A DNA stretch of 64,000 bases from positions 559,552-623,551 of the forward strand of contig NZ_LVHI01000012.1 of NCBI RefSeq assembly GCF_001645385.1, written 5' to 3'. This document shows positions 36,965-45,829 of the stretch, one piece after another. Each line of letters starts with the position of its first letter. The stretch's first letter is position 1. The notes beneath the pieces are model-generated. The model did not search any database and was not told the origin of the DNA. It worked only from the letters and a program-made list of their open reading frames with translations. A program made the translations under genes and the position numbers. Source of the DNA: Rhodococcoides kyotonense (GTDB lineage Bacteria > Actinomycetota > Actinomycetes > Mycobacteriales > Mycobacteriaceae).

Positions 36965-38706
36965 CGGCCGATCCCCACTCCCGCGGCCCGCGCGACAGCC
37001 TTCAGCGTGGCCGTGAGCACCGACCAGTCGAGGCCTGCACTCCACCCGGTTCCGTCTGCCGTTCGGAATTCGACCACGGTCAACGCGTCGCTGTCGTTCC
37101 CGGAACGAACACTGCCCTGATGCAGATCGAGCATGTCGACCGGACGGTTCAGCGCGGCGAGTGCCGCGGCGACAGCCTCGACCGGACCTACCTCGTCGTG
37201 CGTGCTGACGTGGTCGACGCCGCCGACCCGCACGGTGACCGTCGTACGTGAGTTCCCGTCGACCTCGTAGCCCTGCAGAGTGACGTCGCCGTCGTCGAGA
37301 TAGGCGTCCGAGAACATGCTCCACAACTCGGCCGGTGACACTTCGGTGCCTGCGTCGTCGGTGCGACGCTGGACGTGTCGGGCGAAATCGATCTGCAGGC
37401 GCCGCGGCAATTCGATGCCGTACTCGGTCTCGAGCAGGTACGCGATTCCGCCTTTGCCCGACTGCGAGTTGACGCGGATGACCGCGTCGTAGGAACGTCC
37501 GATGTCGGCCGGGTCGATCGGCAGATACGGCACTCGCCACTCGATCTCGCGCTCGTCGCGGCCCTCGGCGACAGCACGCGCCCGATGCTCCGCGAAGCCC
37601 TTCTTGATCGCGTCCTGGTGCGTCCCACTGAAGGCCGTGTGCACGAGATCCCCCACATAGGGATGTCGGGAGTGCACCTCGATCTGGTTGCAGTACTCCA
37701 CGGTGCGGCGGATCTCGTCGATGTCCGAGAAGTCGATCATCGGATCGACGCCCTGCGCATGGAGATTCAGCGCCAGGGTCGCGAGGTCGACGTTTCCGGT
37801 GCGCTCGCCGTTACCGAAGATGCAGCCCTCGACACGTTGCGCACCTGCGAGCACGGCCAGTTCGGCGCATGCGATACCTGTTCCACGATCGTTGTGCGGA
37901 TGTACCGACAGCACGACGGAGTCGCGTCGAGCCAGGTTCTTGTGCATGTACTCGATCTGGTCCGCATACACGTTCGGTGTCGCAACCTCCACCGTCGCAG
38001 GCAGATTCAGGATCACCGGCCGATCCGGTGTCGCGTCCCACGCGGTGGTGACGGCGTCGCACACGTCGAGCACGAAGTCGGGCTCGGTCAGGTTGAAGAC
38101 CTCGGGCGAGAACTCGAAGCGCACGTTCGGCATCGAGCCGGCGAAGTGCAGAACGTCCTGTGCCCCAGCCAGAATCATTCGCTTCAGATCTTCTGCGGTC
38201 CGCCCCAGGACGACATCGCGCCACGTCGGTGCCGTCGCGGTGTACATGTGGACGACGACCGGATTCCGAATGCCCCGCACGGACTCGACGGTCCGTTCGA
38301 TCAGGTCACGTCGCGCCGGGGTGAACACCACGACCGTGACGTCCTCGGGCGCGATGTCGGTCGAGGCGAGCAGCCGAACGAAATCGAAGTCGGTCTGCGA
38401 CGCGGACGGATAGCCGACCTCGATCTCCTTGTAGCCCATCGCGACCATCAACTCGAAGAATCGACGCTTGCGCGCCGGGTCCATCGGTTCGGGCAGAGCT
38501 TGATTGCCGTCGCGCAGGTCGACGGGCACCCACAGTGGCGCGTGCGTGATCCGTCGACGAGGCCAATCACGTTCGGACAATGGAACTTCGACGCGTGAGT
38601 AGACGTCACGGTAGCGGTGGGACGGCATCTGCGAACCGCGCTGACGATTCCAGGTGGGCGCTCCGGCCGGGACAGGGCCCGACGGGGTCGAGACAGAGGT
38701 GAACAT
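36910..38706 (-). CDS. leuA: 2-isopropylmalate synthase
   Basis: 598 aa, the long actinobacterial LeuA. It condenses acetyl-CoA with 2-oxoisovalerate in leucine synthesis. [13 protein letters not shown] near 65 (catalytic loop with Arg and metal Asp), [13 protein letters not shown] near 270 (metal His pair), [10 protein letters not shown] near 305 and [10 protein letters not shown] near 370 are the family motifs; the C-terminal regulatory domain ([20 protein letters not shown]) binds leucine for feedback control. ATG 38706 follows GAAGGAA. A leucine-rich leader peptide and hairpin lie upstream. The last 18 residues overlap the TetR gene antisense. Confidence 0.95.
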   Translation of the reverse strand: MFTSVSTPSGPVPAGAPTWNRQRGSQMPSHRYRDVYSRVEVPLSERDWPRRRITHAPLWVPVDLRDGNQALPEPMDPARKRRFFELMVAMGYKEIEVGYPSASQTDFDFVRLLASTDIAPEDVTVVVFTPARRDLIERTVESVRGIRNPVVVHMYTATAPTWRDVVLGRTAEDLKRMILAGAQDVLHFAGSMPNVRFEFSPEVFNLTEPDFVLDVCDAVTTAWDATPDRPVILNLPATVEVATPNVYADQIEYMHKNLARRDSVVLSVHPHNDRGTGIACAELAVLAGAQRVEGCIFGNGERTGNVDLATLALNLHAQGVDPMIDFSDIDEIRRTVEYCNQIEVHSRHPYVGDLVHTAFSGTHQDAIKKGFAEHRARAVAEGRDEREIEWRVPYLPIDPADIGRSYDAVIRVNSQSGKGGIAYLLETEYGIELPRRLQIDFARHVQRRTDDAGTEVSPAELWSMFSDAYLDDGDVTLQGYEVDGNSRTTVTVRVGGVDHVSTHDEVGPVEAVAAALAALNRPVDMLDLHQGSVRSGNDSDALTVVEFRTADGTGWSAGLDWSVLTATLKAVARAAGVGIGRQEPASVRPVVSSAASSA

Positions 38707-38736
38707 GCTGACGGTTCCTTCGGTGAAGTGGGAGTA

Positions 38737-38777
38737 GAACCGGCGCACGTGACAACCCCGCGGAGGGGAGCCGGTTC
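38737..38777 (-). promoter_or_regulatory. leuA attenuator hairpin
   Basis: GAACCGGC (complement of 38770-38777) and GCCGGTTC (complement of 38737-38744) form an 8-bp stem enclosing an inner CCCC/GGGG stem, between the leader stop and the leuA start. The leader's own CGCCGCCGCGGCG region can form a competing structure. Such mutually exclusive folding is what leader-peptide attenuation or translation control of actinobacterial leuA needs. Confidence 0.6.
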
Positions 38778-38779
38778 GA

Positions 38780-38827
38780 CTAGGCCCCGCCGCGGCGGCG
38801 AAGGAGAAGCATCCCGTGGATCGACAT
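38780..38827 (-). CDS. leuL: leuA leader peptide
   Basis: 15-residue [18 protein letters not shown], with three consecutive Leu codons (CTT CTC CTT) that are rare in this GC-rich genome except CTC. A GAGG-like site (GAGGAG, complement near 38847) lies upstream. It stops 73 bases before leuA. When charged tRNA-Leu is scarce a ribosome would stall at the Leu run and change the folding of the downstream hairpins, raising leuA expression. Leader peptides of this kind have been described for actinobacterial leuA; no direct evidence here. Confidence 0.75.
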   Translation of the reverse strand: MSIHGMLLLRRRGGA

Positions 38828-38880
38828 GACAGCACCGTAGCACAACTCCTCAGACAAGTAGACGAGTATGCTCGGTCCTC

Positions 38881-39573
38881 GTGCCCCACGTACGCCGGAC
38901 GTCCCTCGCCGATCAAGCGGCCGATCTTCTCCTCACGCGCATCCAGGCGGGCGAATGGGAGGTCGGCGCAAAACTCCCGGGCGAGACCACCCTCGGTCCC
39001 CAACTCGGAGTCGGACGCTCCACGGTTCGCGAGGCCATCCGCCAGCTGGCCGGACGCGGAATACTCCGAACTCGGCAGGGCGCAGGCGTTTTCGTGGCTG
39101 CACTCGAACCGGAGGAGGGGTGGGACACCGTGCTGCGCCGAGCCGACATCGACGCGGTCGTCGAAGCGCGTCTCGCGATCGAGGTCGAGGCTGCCGGCTG
39201 GGCCGCGCAGCGACGAACACCAGCAGACATCCGCCGGATGCGGGCCGCTCTGCGGTCGCGGGATCGACATCGAACCGACCTGGAGGAGATGGTCGACACG
39301 GACATCGCCTTCCACCGCACGGTCGTCGCGGCGGCGCACAACGAAATCCTCACCGGGCTGTTCGACGGCTTCAGCCCGCGACTGCGCGACGCCATGATCG
39401 ACATGCTCCGGATCCACGGACGGTTCGGCTCCGACGAGGACCACGACGTGCATCGACGCGTCCTGGACGCCATCGTCGACGCCGACGCGGCCGCAGCGCG
39501 CTCGCTCAGTCGTGCGCACCTCGAGTCGCTACACGGTCCGGTAGCCACGGCAGGGGTGCATAACGCTCCCTAA
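38881..39573 (+). CDS. GntR family regulator (FadR/FCD type)
   Basis: 230 aa. Winged HTH in residues 8-75: [51 protein letters not shown] ligand domain about 85-215 with the metal-binding Asp/His pattern ([33 protein letters not shown]). FadR-type regulators sense carboxylates or acyl-CoA. GTG 38881; upstream ACAAGTAGACGAGTATG may hold an operator. Neighbours suggest it could control leuA or the carboxylate uptake locus, but this is unproven. The final codons and TAA lie inside the palindromic element at 39550. Confidence 0.87.
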   Translation: MPHVRRTSLADQAADLLLTRIQAGEWEVGAKLPGETTLGPQLGVGRSTVREAIRQLAGRGILRTRQGAGVFVAALEPEEGWDTVLRRADIDAVVEARLAIEVEAAGWAAQRRTPADIRRMRAALRSRDRHRTDLEEMVDTDIAFHRTVVAAAHNEILTGLFDGFSPRLRDAMIDMLRIHGRFGSDEDHDVHRRVLDAIVDADAAAARSLSRAHLESLHGPVATAGVHNAP

Positions 39574-39632
39574 CTCGGCGAAATCGACGGGATCCCGCAC
39601 ATCAGGTCGAGTTGGGGAGCGAAATACTCGGT
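39550..39632. repeat. palindromic intergenic element, family 1, copy B
   Basis: Same element as at 24870: leading GCAGGGGTGCAT, arm GCTCCCTAACTCGG, central GGGATCCCGC, arm GAGTTGGGGAGC, then GAAATACTCGG. The centre is less perfect than in copy A (ACGGGATCCCGC). It too lies between converging genes and contributes the last codons and stop of the plus-strand gene, here the GntR gene. Confidence 0.8.
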
Positions 39633-39633
39633 A

Positions 39634-40296
39634 CTACTTCCGCCGGTACAACCGCTCCGGGCGCCCGACGTTCCCGTAGTCGAGCGACACGTCCACCCGC
39701 CCGATCCCGACGAGGTATTCGAGGTATCGACGCGCACTCGATCGGGACATCCCCGAACGCTCCGACATCTCGCTCGCGGAGACAGCGCCATCGACGTCGC
39801 GCAGACGGTCCTCGACCAGCTCCAGCGTCACACGGCTGAGCCCTTTGGGGAGGTCGTTGCCTGTTCCGGTCAGCCCGAACGCCTTGTCCACCTCGGCTTG
39901 CTCGGCTTCCTGCGACGCACTCAAGCGCTGCCGCGTCGTGCGGTACTGCTCCAAACGGTCCTGCAGCGCAGCGAACTTGAACGGTTTGATGAGGTAGTGC
40001 ACGACGCCGCTACGCAGGGCACGCTGCACGGACGCGACCTCGCGCTCACTGGTGATGACGAGAACGTCGACGTCGGGCACCGACTCGCGGAACCGCGCGA
40101 TCAAGTCCAGTCCACTCGCTCCGGGCAGATGCACGTCGAGCAGCACCAGATCCGGTCGGAGGACCGACACGGCTTCGACGGCCGACTCCGGCGTGTGCGC
40201 GACCCCGCACACCATGAAATCGTCCACCTTGGAGACGAATCCGGAGTGCACCTTCGCAACCATGAAGTCGTCGTCGACGACCAGAACTCGTATCAC
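39634..40296 (-). CDS. CitB/DcuR-type response regulator
   Basis: 220 aa. Receiver: RVLVVDDDFMVAKVH, phospho-Asp in LVLLDVHLPGASG near 53, ITSEREV near 80, and Lys in YLIKPFKF near 101. The C-terminal HTH (SEMSERSGMSRSSARRYLEYL) is the winged-helix type found in CitB, DcuR and DctR regulators, which control uptake of C4-dicarboxylates or citrate. GTG 40296 overlaps the kinase stop (GTGA). Divergent transport genes from 41951 are the likely targets. Confidence 0.92.
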   Translation of the reverse strand: MIRVLVVDDDFMVAKVHSGFVSKVDDFMVCGVAHTPESAVEAVSVLRPDLVLLDVHLPGASGLDLIARFRESVPDVDVLVITSEREVASVQRALRSGVVHYLIKPFKFAALQDRLEQYRTTRQRLSASQEAEQAEVDKAFGLTGTGNDLPKGLSRVTLELVEDRLRDVDGAVSASEMSERSGMSRSSARRYLEYLVGIGRVDVSLDYGNVGRPERLYRRK

Positions 40297-41831
40297 TGCT
40301 GCTCCTCGATCACTGCCGTGAACACCGTCCATCCGCCGTCCGATCCGACGGACACGTCACCGCCGCGTCGGCGACAGACGAGCCGCACCAACGCCAGTCC
40401 GAAACCGTGCCCGGTACTCGCCGAACCCCGTGTGCTCCACCCTTGTTCGAAGATGCGTTCGGGATCCGGCACACCGGGTCCGTCGTCACGCACTTCGATC
40501 TCGATGCCGTCACCCTCTCGCAATGCGATCCGTACCCGACCCGACGACGCCGCGACGGCATTGTCGACGAGATTGCCGAGCACCGTACAGAGATCGCGCG
40601 AGAGTGCACCGCCGTGACTGCCGAGCCTCGACCCGTCGTCGATCTCGACCGACACCGAACGATGCGCCGCTGCACCGATCTTCGCGATCAACAGCGCGGC
40701 GACACCGACGTCGGACACCGAATCCGTCACCACCGACGTCGCACCCTCGCGGCGGGCGGTGAGTCCGTCGACGTAGTTCACCACTTCGTCGTACTCCTGC
40801 AACTGCACGAGACCGGAGATGGTGTGCAGCTGATTGTCGAATTCGTGAATGTGTTCCCGGAGCGCCGTGGAGCTGGTCCTGGTGACGCCCAACTCCTCTT
40901 CGACGTCGGTCAGTTCGGTGCGGTCGCGGAACGTGGTGACGGTTCCGACCGCCCTTCCCTTGGACACGATCGGGACCGTGTTCAGCACGAGCACGCGATC
41001 ACCGACGACCACTATCTCGTCGTCCGATGCGGTACCGAGCAGCACGTCACGCAATCGGTCGGTCAATCCGAGTTCGTCGACGGTTCTGCCTTTGCTCCCG
41101 TGCTCGATGTGCAGCAACTCGTGAGCGCTCTCGCTCATCAGCAGGACGCGTCCGTTCGGGTCGAGGGCGACGACGCCTTCCTTCAACCCGCGCAGCATCG
41201 CCTCGCGCTGCCCGACGAGATCGAGGATCTCACTGGCCTCCATGCCGAGGGTCTGCCGTTTGACCCGTCGCGCGAGGAGGACCGACCCCACGCCGCCGAG
41301 CACCGACGCCACTGCCAGATAGACGATGAGGTTCGGCGCGGCCTGAAGAAAACGGTCGAGCGCCGACGGGTATCGATCTCCGACGACGGCGGTTCCGATG
41401 AACACACCCTCGTCGTCGAGCACGGGCACGTTGGCCTCGACGGCCTTGCCGAACGTCGTCTCGGTGAGGCCGACCGTCGATCCACCGGCGGCCGAGCGGG
41501 TCGTCGACCCGACCTGTTCGGGCACGGTGGACAGGATCACGGCACCGTCGCCGTCGGCCAGCTGCGCGTAGTCGAGCCCCGACACCGCACGCACCGATTC
41601 GACCGCACTCTGCAACCCGGTCCTGATACGAGGCTGCGCCGACGGCAACAGCTGCCGTACGACGGGGTTCGCGGCGAGCGTTTCCGCTGCGGACTGCGCT
41701 CGACGGCCCGCGTCCCGTTGGAACGTCGCCGACGACTGTGCAAGCGACAGCCCGCCGATCGCCACGAGAACGACGACGACGATCAGCAGCTGCAACCTCA
41801 GCAGCTGGGCCGCCAACGTAGTTCTGCGCAC
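40293..41831 (-). CDS. CitA/DcuS-type sensor histidine kinase
   Basis: 512 aa. Membrane segment near 12-32, periplasmic PAS-like (PDC/CitA) sensor domain about 40-170, second segment near 172-195, cytoplasmic PAS about 215-325, kinase core with the H-box REHIHEFDNQLHTISG near 336 (the family form), N-box NLVDNAVA near 430, DDGPGVPD and HGFGLALVRL. Such kinases bind citrate, malate, fumarate or tricarballylate with the outer domain. GTG 41831; regulator gene follows with GTGA overlap. The TctC-like lipoprotein encoded divergently could present ligand to it. Confidence 0.92.
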   Translation of the reverse strand: MRRTTLAAQLLRLQLLIVVVVLVAIGGLSLAQSSATFQRDAGRRAQSAAETLAANPVVRQLLPSAQPRIRTGLQSAVESVRAVSGLDYAQLADGDGAVILSTVPEQVGSTTRSAAGGSTVGLTETTFGKAVEANVPVLDDEGVFIGTAVVGDRYPSALDRFLQAAPNLIVYLAVASVLGGVGSVLLARRVKRQTLGMEASEILDLVGQREAMLRGLKEGVVALDPNGRVLLMSESAHELLHIEHGSKGRTVDELGLTDRLRDVLLGTASDDEIVVVGDRVLVLNTVPIVSKGRAVGTVTTFRDRTELTDVEEELGVTRTSSTALREHIHEFDNQLHTISGLVQLQEYDEVVNYVDGLTARREGATSVVTDSVSDVGVAALLIAKIGAAAHRSVSVEIDDGSRLGSHGGALSRDLCTVLGNLVDNAVAASSGRVRIALREGDGIEIEVRDDGPGVPDPERIFEQGWSTRGSASTGHGFGLALVRLVCRRRGGDVSVGSDGGWTVFTAVIEEQQ

Positions 41832-41885
41832 GAAAAGACACTACGTCTCACCTTCGTGCGCGAAGAACAAATGATCGTGCGCACA

Positions 41886-41932
41886 ATGGACACAATTGAA
41901 ACTGTGACCGCAAGGGTGACCCCAGTCACAAA
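41886..41932. promoter_or_regulatory. divergent promoter region with operator-like repeats, CitA kinase / TctC-like gene
   Basis: The 119-base gap contains ACAATGGACACAATTG, then GTGACC (41904-41909) and the inverted repeat GTGAC-CCCA-GTCAC (41916-41929). These symmetric sites before the TctC-like gene are candidates for CitB-type regulator binding. Inferred only. Confidence 0.45.
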
Positions 41933-41950
41933 GTGAGGTGTACTTCCTCG

Positions 41951-42949
41951 GTGCCCACGACGAGACTTCGAACTGCGACCAGCGCCCTGTGCGTCTCGGT
42001 CGCCGTTCTCGTGGGCGGTGCCGCAGCCGGTTGTGCAACGGAGCCGGCCGTCTTCGCCGGCCCCAACGGCAACGAGCGAGTCCGGTTCGTGGTTCCGTCG
42101 GACGCGGGTGGTGGCTACGACCTCACCGCCCGCAACCTGACGCAAACACTGAGCAACGACGACACCGACTACGACGTCGTCGTGCTCCCTGGTTCCGGCG
42201 GGGTCGTCGGACTGGGCAGGCTCGATCTCGAAGTCGGCAACCCCGACCTCGCGATGGTGATGGGCCTCGGACTCATCGGCGCCCTGGAAACGACGCCGTC
42301 TGCTCATTCGATCTCCGAGACCACGCCGCTCGCACGGCTGCTCGAAGAGCCCGAAGCCGTTCTCGTACCGGCCAACTCGCCACTTCGGACGATGTCCGAT
42401 CTCGTCGACGCCTGGCGCGCCGACCCGTCGGGCCTCACCTTCGGCGGTGGATCTGCGGAGGGCGGACCGGACGGCGTGTTCCGCATCCTGCTGGCGCGGG
42501 CGATCGGCGTCGACCCGTCGGCATCGTCGTATCGCCAGTACGAGGGCGGCGGACAATTGCTTCCCGCACTGCTCACCGGGGACGTCGACGTGGCCACCAC
42601 CGGTGTCAGCGAGTACCTGGACCAACTGGCGGCAGGCACCGTTCGCGCACTGGCCGTCAGCACCGACGCGCGAATACCCGTCGTCGACGCACCCACTGCC
42701 CGCGAGGCAGGCGTCGACGTCGTGTTCGCGAACTGGCGCGGGCTTCTCGCGCCACCGGGCTTGTCACCGGACCAGATCGCGGTGTGGACCGACCGAATCC
42801 GCACTCTGGACGACTCCCCCGCCTGGCACGACGTGCTGACCCGAAACGGTTGGCGCAGCGCAGTTCTCACCGGTGACGACTTCTCCGAGTTCCTCGGCGA
42901 GCAAGCGTCGTTCGTATCCGAGACCTTGTCGGTCTCGTCGCACAGCTGA
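41951..42949 (+). CDS. TctC-like tripartite tricarboxylate-binding lipoprotein
   Basis: About 332 aa. Signal peptide with lipobox VGGAAAGC (Cys near 28), so membrane-anchored outside the cell. The rest is the Bug/TctC fold: VRFVVPSDAGGGYDLTARNL near 45, PGSGGVVGL near 80, TFGGGSAEGG near 160, and GTVRALAVSTDARIP near 233, which includes carboxylate-ligand loops. Bug proteins bind citrate, glutamate, or related acids. GTG 41951 chosen over GTG 41933 since it gives a standard signal peptide and lies after GAGGTG. No TctA/TctB transporter subunits follow; a CitMHS carrier does. Confidence 0.88.
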   Translation: MPTTRLRTATSALCVSVAVLVGGAAAGCATEPAVFAGPNGNERVRFVVPSDAGGGYDLTARNLTQTLSNDDTDYDVVVLPGSGGVVGLGRLDLEVGNPDLAMVMGLGLIGALETTPSAHSISETTPLARLLEEPEAVLVPANSPLRTMSDLVDAWRADPSGLTFGGGSAEGGPDGVFRILLARAIGVDPSASSYRQYEGGGQLLPALLTGDVDVATTGVSEYLDQLAAGTVRALAVSTDARIPVVDAPTAREAGVDVVFANWRGLLAPPGLSPDQIAVWTDRIRTLDDSPAWHDVLTRNGWRSAVLTGDDFSEFLGEQASFVSETLSVSSHS

Positions 42950-42982
42950 ATCACTGCTTCAGTTTCGTAAAGGAGTACACCC

Positions 42983-44377
42983 ATGCTCGTGATACTGGGC
43001 TTCCTCATGGTCGCCGTCTTCATGTATCTGATTCTCACCAAGCGTGCGACGCCTGTCGTCGCGCTGACGCTGGTCCCGGTTGCGTTCGGTCTCATGGCCG
43101 GTGCAGGACTGGGGATCGGCGACATGATCACCGACGGCATCAAATCGCTTGCGCCGACGGCCGCGTTGCTGTTCTTCGCGATCATCTTCTTCGGGATCAT
43201 GATCGACGTCGGACTGTTCGATCCGCTGGTGAAGGGGATCCTACGCCTCGTGCGCAACGACCCGATGAAACTCGTCGTCGGCACCGCCGTGCTCGCGATG
43301 GTCGTCTCACTCGACGGCGACGGCTCGACGACGTTCATCATCGTCACCTCCGCGTTGTTGCCGCTGTACCTGAAACTCGGTGTGAGCCCGGTGATTCTGA
43401 CGGTCGTGGCCGGCCTGTCGAACGCGACGATGAACATCATTCCGTGGGGTGGCCCGACGGTGCGTGCCGCGTCGGCGCTCGGTATCTCGCCGTCCGACGT
43501 GTTCGTTCCGATGGTGCCGTCTTTGATCGCGGGCCTGATCATCGTGCTTCTGTTCTCGATTCACCTGGGCATCATGGAGCGTCGTCGCCTCGGAAAGCTC
43601 GTCTACGAACCGGAATTGGTGCATGCTGCAGCTTCCGGTGGTACCGGTCGAACCGGCGGAACCGGCAAGCACGACGGCCCCACGCCTCCAGCCACCGGCG
43701 GCAGCGGTGAGTCCGGCAGCTTCATGGACGGCGGACTGGACCCCGAGCGCGACACGCTGCGCCCGAAGCTGTTGTGGTTCAACGCAGCTTTGACGGTCGT
43801 CCTTCTCGTCGTCCTCGTCATGGACATCCTGCCGATTCCGGTTCTGTTCATGATCGCCGCGTCGATCGCCCTGACGGTCAACTTCCCGCGGGTCAAGGAT
43901 CAGGGCGAAGCCATTGCGCGGCACTCGTCGTCGATCGTGTCCGTCGTCGCGATGGTCCTCGCCGCCGCGGTTCTCACCGGTGTCTTCCAGGGAACCGGCA
44001 TGGTCGAGGCGATGGCCTCGTGGCTGATGAACGTCATTCCCGATGCCCTCGGCCCGTTCCTGGCCGTCATCACCGGTGTACTGAGCATGCCGCTGACGTT
44101 CTTCATGACCAACGACGCGTTCTACTTCGGCGTCCTGCCCGTATTGACCGAAACCGCAGCACAATACGGCATCGAACCCGTCGAGATGGCGCGTGCGTCG
44201 ATCACCGGTCAGGCCGTTCACATGCAGAGCCCGCTGGTGCCCGCGATCCTGCTGCTCGTCACGTTGGCAGGCGTCTCGCTCGCCGATCACCACAAGAAGG
44301 TCCTGTGGCGTGCGGCGGTCGTGTCGCTGACCATGCTCGTCGTCGGCGTCGCCCTCGGCCAGATCCCGTTCGGCTGA
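42983..44377 (+). CDS. CitMHS-family citrate (metal-citrate) transporter
   Basis: 464 aa polytopic protein. FFAIIFFGIMIDVGLFDPLV near 65, VVSLDGDGSTTFII near 108, ATMNIIPWGGPTVRAASAL near 155, and DHHKKVLW near 435 are typical of CitM/CitH, which import metal-citrate complexes with protons. A polar Gly/Ser/Pro-rich cytoplasmic loop (TGRTGGTGKHDGPTPPATGG) sits between the halves near residue 220-245. AAGGAG lies 9 bases before the ATG. Between the TctC-like lipoprotein (33-base gap) and the UspA-like gene (25-base gap), hence one operon. Confidence 0.9.
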   Translation: MLVILGFLMVAVFMYLILTKRATPVVALTLVPVAFGLMAGAGLGIGDMITDGIKSLAPTAALLFFAIIFFGIMIDVGLFDPLVKGILRLVRNDPMKLVVGTAVLAMVVSLDGDGSTTFIIVTSALLPLYLKLGVSPVILTVVAGLSNATMNIIPWGGPTVRAASALGISPSDVFVPMVPSLIAGLIIVLLFSIHLGIMERRRLGKLVYEPELVHAAASGGTGRTGGTGKHDGPTPPATGGSGESGSFMDGGLDPERDTLRPKLLWFNAALTVVLLVVLVMDILPIPVLFMIAASIALTVNFPRVKDQGEAIARHSSSIVSVVAMVLAAAVLTGVFQGTGMVEAMASWLMNVIPDALGPFLAVITGVLSMPLTFFMTNDAFYFGVLPVLTETAAQYGIEPVEMARASITGQAVHMQSPLVPAILLLVTLAGVSLADHHKKVLWRAAVVSLTMLVVGVALGQIPFG

Positions 44378-44402
44378 CCGTTTTCGCGACAAGGAGAACA
44401 TC

Positions 44403-44789
44403 ATGACCGTTGCAGTCGTACACAGCCAGACCGACGAAGGCAGGCAGGCCCTTGCCGCCGGGATCCGTGAGGCGCAGACCAGGAACACCGAACTGGTTGT
44501 GCTGCATGCCCTGTCGGGGTCGTCCGAGCAGTCCGCCCGCGATCGGGAGATCGCCGCGGTCGACGCCGCAGTCCGTGCCGTCGCCCCCGACGCCCGCGTC
44601 GAGGCAGCACTGCCCGATCCCGATGCGACCAGCACCCTGCTGGCGCTCGTCGACAAGGTCGACGCGGAACTGGTGGTCATCGGCTCACGCCACCGCAGTG
44701 CAGTCGGGAAATTCCTGATGGGACAGCAGGTACAGCGACTGCTTCTCGAAATTCCGGTCGAGATTCTCGTTGTCAAATCCAGGCAGTAG
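44403..44789 (+). CDS. universal stress protein (UspA family)
   Basis: 128 aa single-domain Usp. TVAVVHSQTDEGRQAL at the N terminus and VDAELVVIGSRHRSAVGKFLMG (read in parts) near 85 show the fold. The ATP-binding G-x2-G-x9-G-(S/T) motif is degenerate: the second Gly is His (GSRH) and the last is GQQ, so ATP binding may be lost. AAGGAG precedes the ATG. Its place as last gene of the carboxylate uptake operon suggests it modulates or accompanies transport. Confidence 0.88.
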   Translation: MTVAVVHSQTDEGRQALAAGIREAQTRNTELVVLHALSGSSEQSARDREIAAVDAAVRAVAPDARVEAALPDPDATSTLLALVDKVDAELVVIGSRHRSAVGKFLMGQQVQRLLLEIPVEILVVKSRQ

Positions 44790-44905
44790 GCATGGACCTG
44801 ATGCAACCGGCTTTTGTCACTGACGTAAGCTACTGATTCTCCAACGGTGAAGTCATCGCCGACAGTCGAAGTGCACACGATGCACTGGACCAGTGTGGTG
44901 ATGGC

Positions 44906-45637
44906 ATGGAAGACACGTCGCGAGTCGGTGATTCGCGTGCGTACTCGGATTCGACCCCGCTCGATGCCTTTCGCGATCTCCTGCGTTCGACCGTGCGCGT
45001 CGACACTCTTCTGCAGAGTGTCGTCGAGCAGGTCGTCGCGGTCGTGCCCGGCGCGGACATGGCGGGGGTGACGTTGCCCGGCGACCGAGCGGGCGAGATC
45101 GAGACGGCCGCGTGCACGGACGCGCGGGTGTACACCATCGACTCGGATCAGTTCCGTGCCCACGAAGGCCCGTGCGTCGACGCCGCGCACACCAGGTCGA
45201 CGGTGCGAGCCCGCGAGACCGACATCGAGGGCCGGTGGCCGAGGTTCGCCGCCGATTCCGCCGACATCGGCGTCCGCAGTTACCTGTCGGCGCCGATCTC
45301 GGTGGATACGAACCGGACCGGCTCACTCAACGTGTACAGCTGGACCGATCACGGCTTCAGCGACACGGACGAGCTCCTGGTGGGCGTCTTCGCAGCGGCC
45401 GTGGAAAGCACCGTGTGGAATTTCCGGCTCGCTCAGGCGGCCCAGGCCGAACTGGACGGGCTCCGAGAGGCGATGCGGTCGAGGGCCGTGATCGAACAGG
45501 CCAAGGGAATCGTGATGGCGATCCGAGGCATCGGTCCCGACGACGCGTTCGACGTGCTGGCGATGCAATCGCAGAACGAGAACGTCAAACTGGCGGAGAT
45601 CGCTCGTCGCGCTGTCGAATCGGTTGTCCGCGACTGA
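44906..45637 (+). CDS. GAF-ANTAR antitermination regulator
   Basis: 243 aa. Residues about 20-160 form a GAF domain (VVPGADMAGVTL, GPCVDAAHT, RSYLSAPI, GSLNVYSW), and 170-235 an ANTAR RNA-binding domain (SRAVIEQAKGIVMAIRG, then AFDVLAMQSQNENVKLAEIARRAVES). ANTAR proteins bind paired hairpins in nascent RNA and stop terminator formation. The GAF ligand is unknown. I see no obvious dual-hexaloop RNA target nearby. ATG 44906. The stop overlaps a possible small gene at 45637. Confidence 0.92.
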   Translation: MEDTSRVGDSRAYSDSTPLDAFRDLLRSTVRVDTLLQSVVEQVVAVVPGADMAGVTLPGDRAGEIETAACTDARVYTIDSDQFRAHEGPCVDAAHTRSTVRARETDIEGRWPRFAADSADIGVRSYLSAPISVDTNRTGSLNVYSWTDHGFSDTDELLVGVFAAAVESTVWNFRLAQAAQAELDGLREAMRSRAVIEQAKGIVMAIRGIGPDDAFDVLAMQSQNENVKLAEIARRAVESVVRD

Positions 45638-45828
45638 TGACAGACGATCCCGAGGGCTGTGTTTTCAACCCACGGGATCTGGTGTTGGTGATCTCCGGAT
45701 ACCACCTGCACCTGTTGCTGGCCATGCCCACTCCCGGTGCGAGCGAAACTCGTCGCCCGCGTTTCGTTTCAGACGCCCCCGGGCATGCGTCGCAGGACTG
45801 TACGACGCGCGACGGCTTAGGGGGCTGA
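45637..45828 (+). CDS. possible small protein, translationally coupled
   Basis: 63-codon frame whose ATG overlaps the ANTAR stop (TGATG) and which ends two bases before the SRPBCC start. The product has a hydrophobic stretch (LVLVISGYHLHLLLAMP) and polar tail (SETRRPRFVSDAPGH). Coupling and exact fit favour a gene; the absence of a known family and unremarkable codon use argue against. If it is not coding, this 190-base stretch holds only the SRPBCC ribosome binding site AGGGGG. Confidence 0.3.
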   Translation: MTDDPEGCVFNPRDLVLVISGYHLHLLLAMPTPGASETRRPRFVSDAPGHASQDCTTRDGLGG

Positions 45829-45829
45829 C

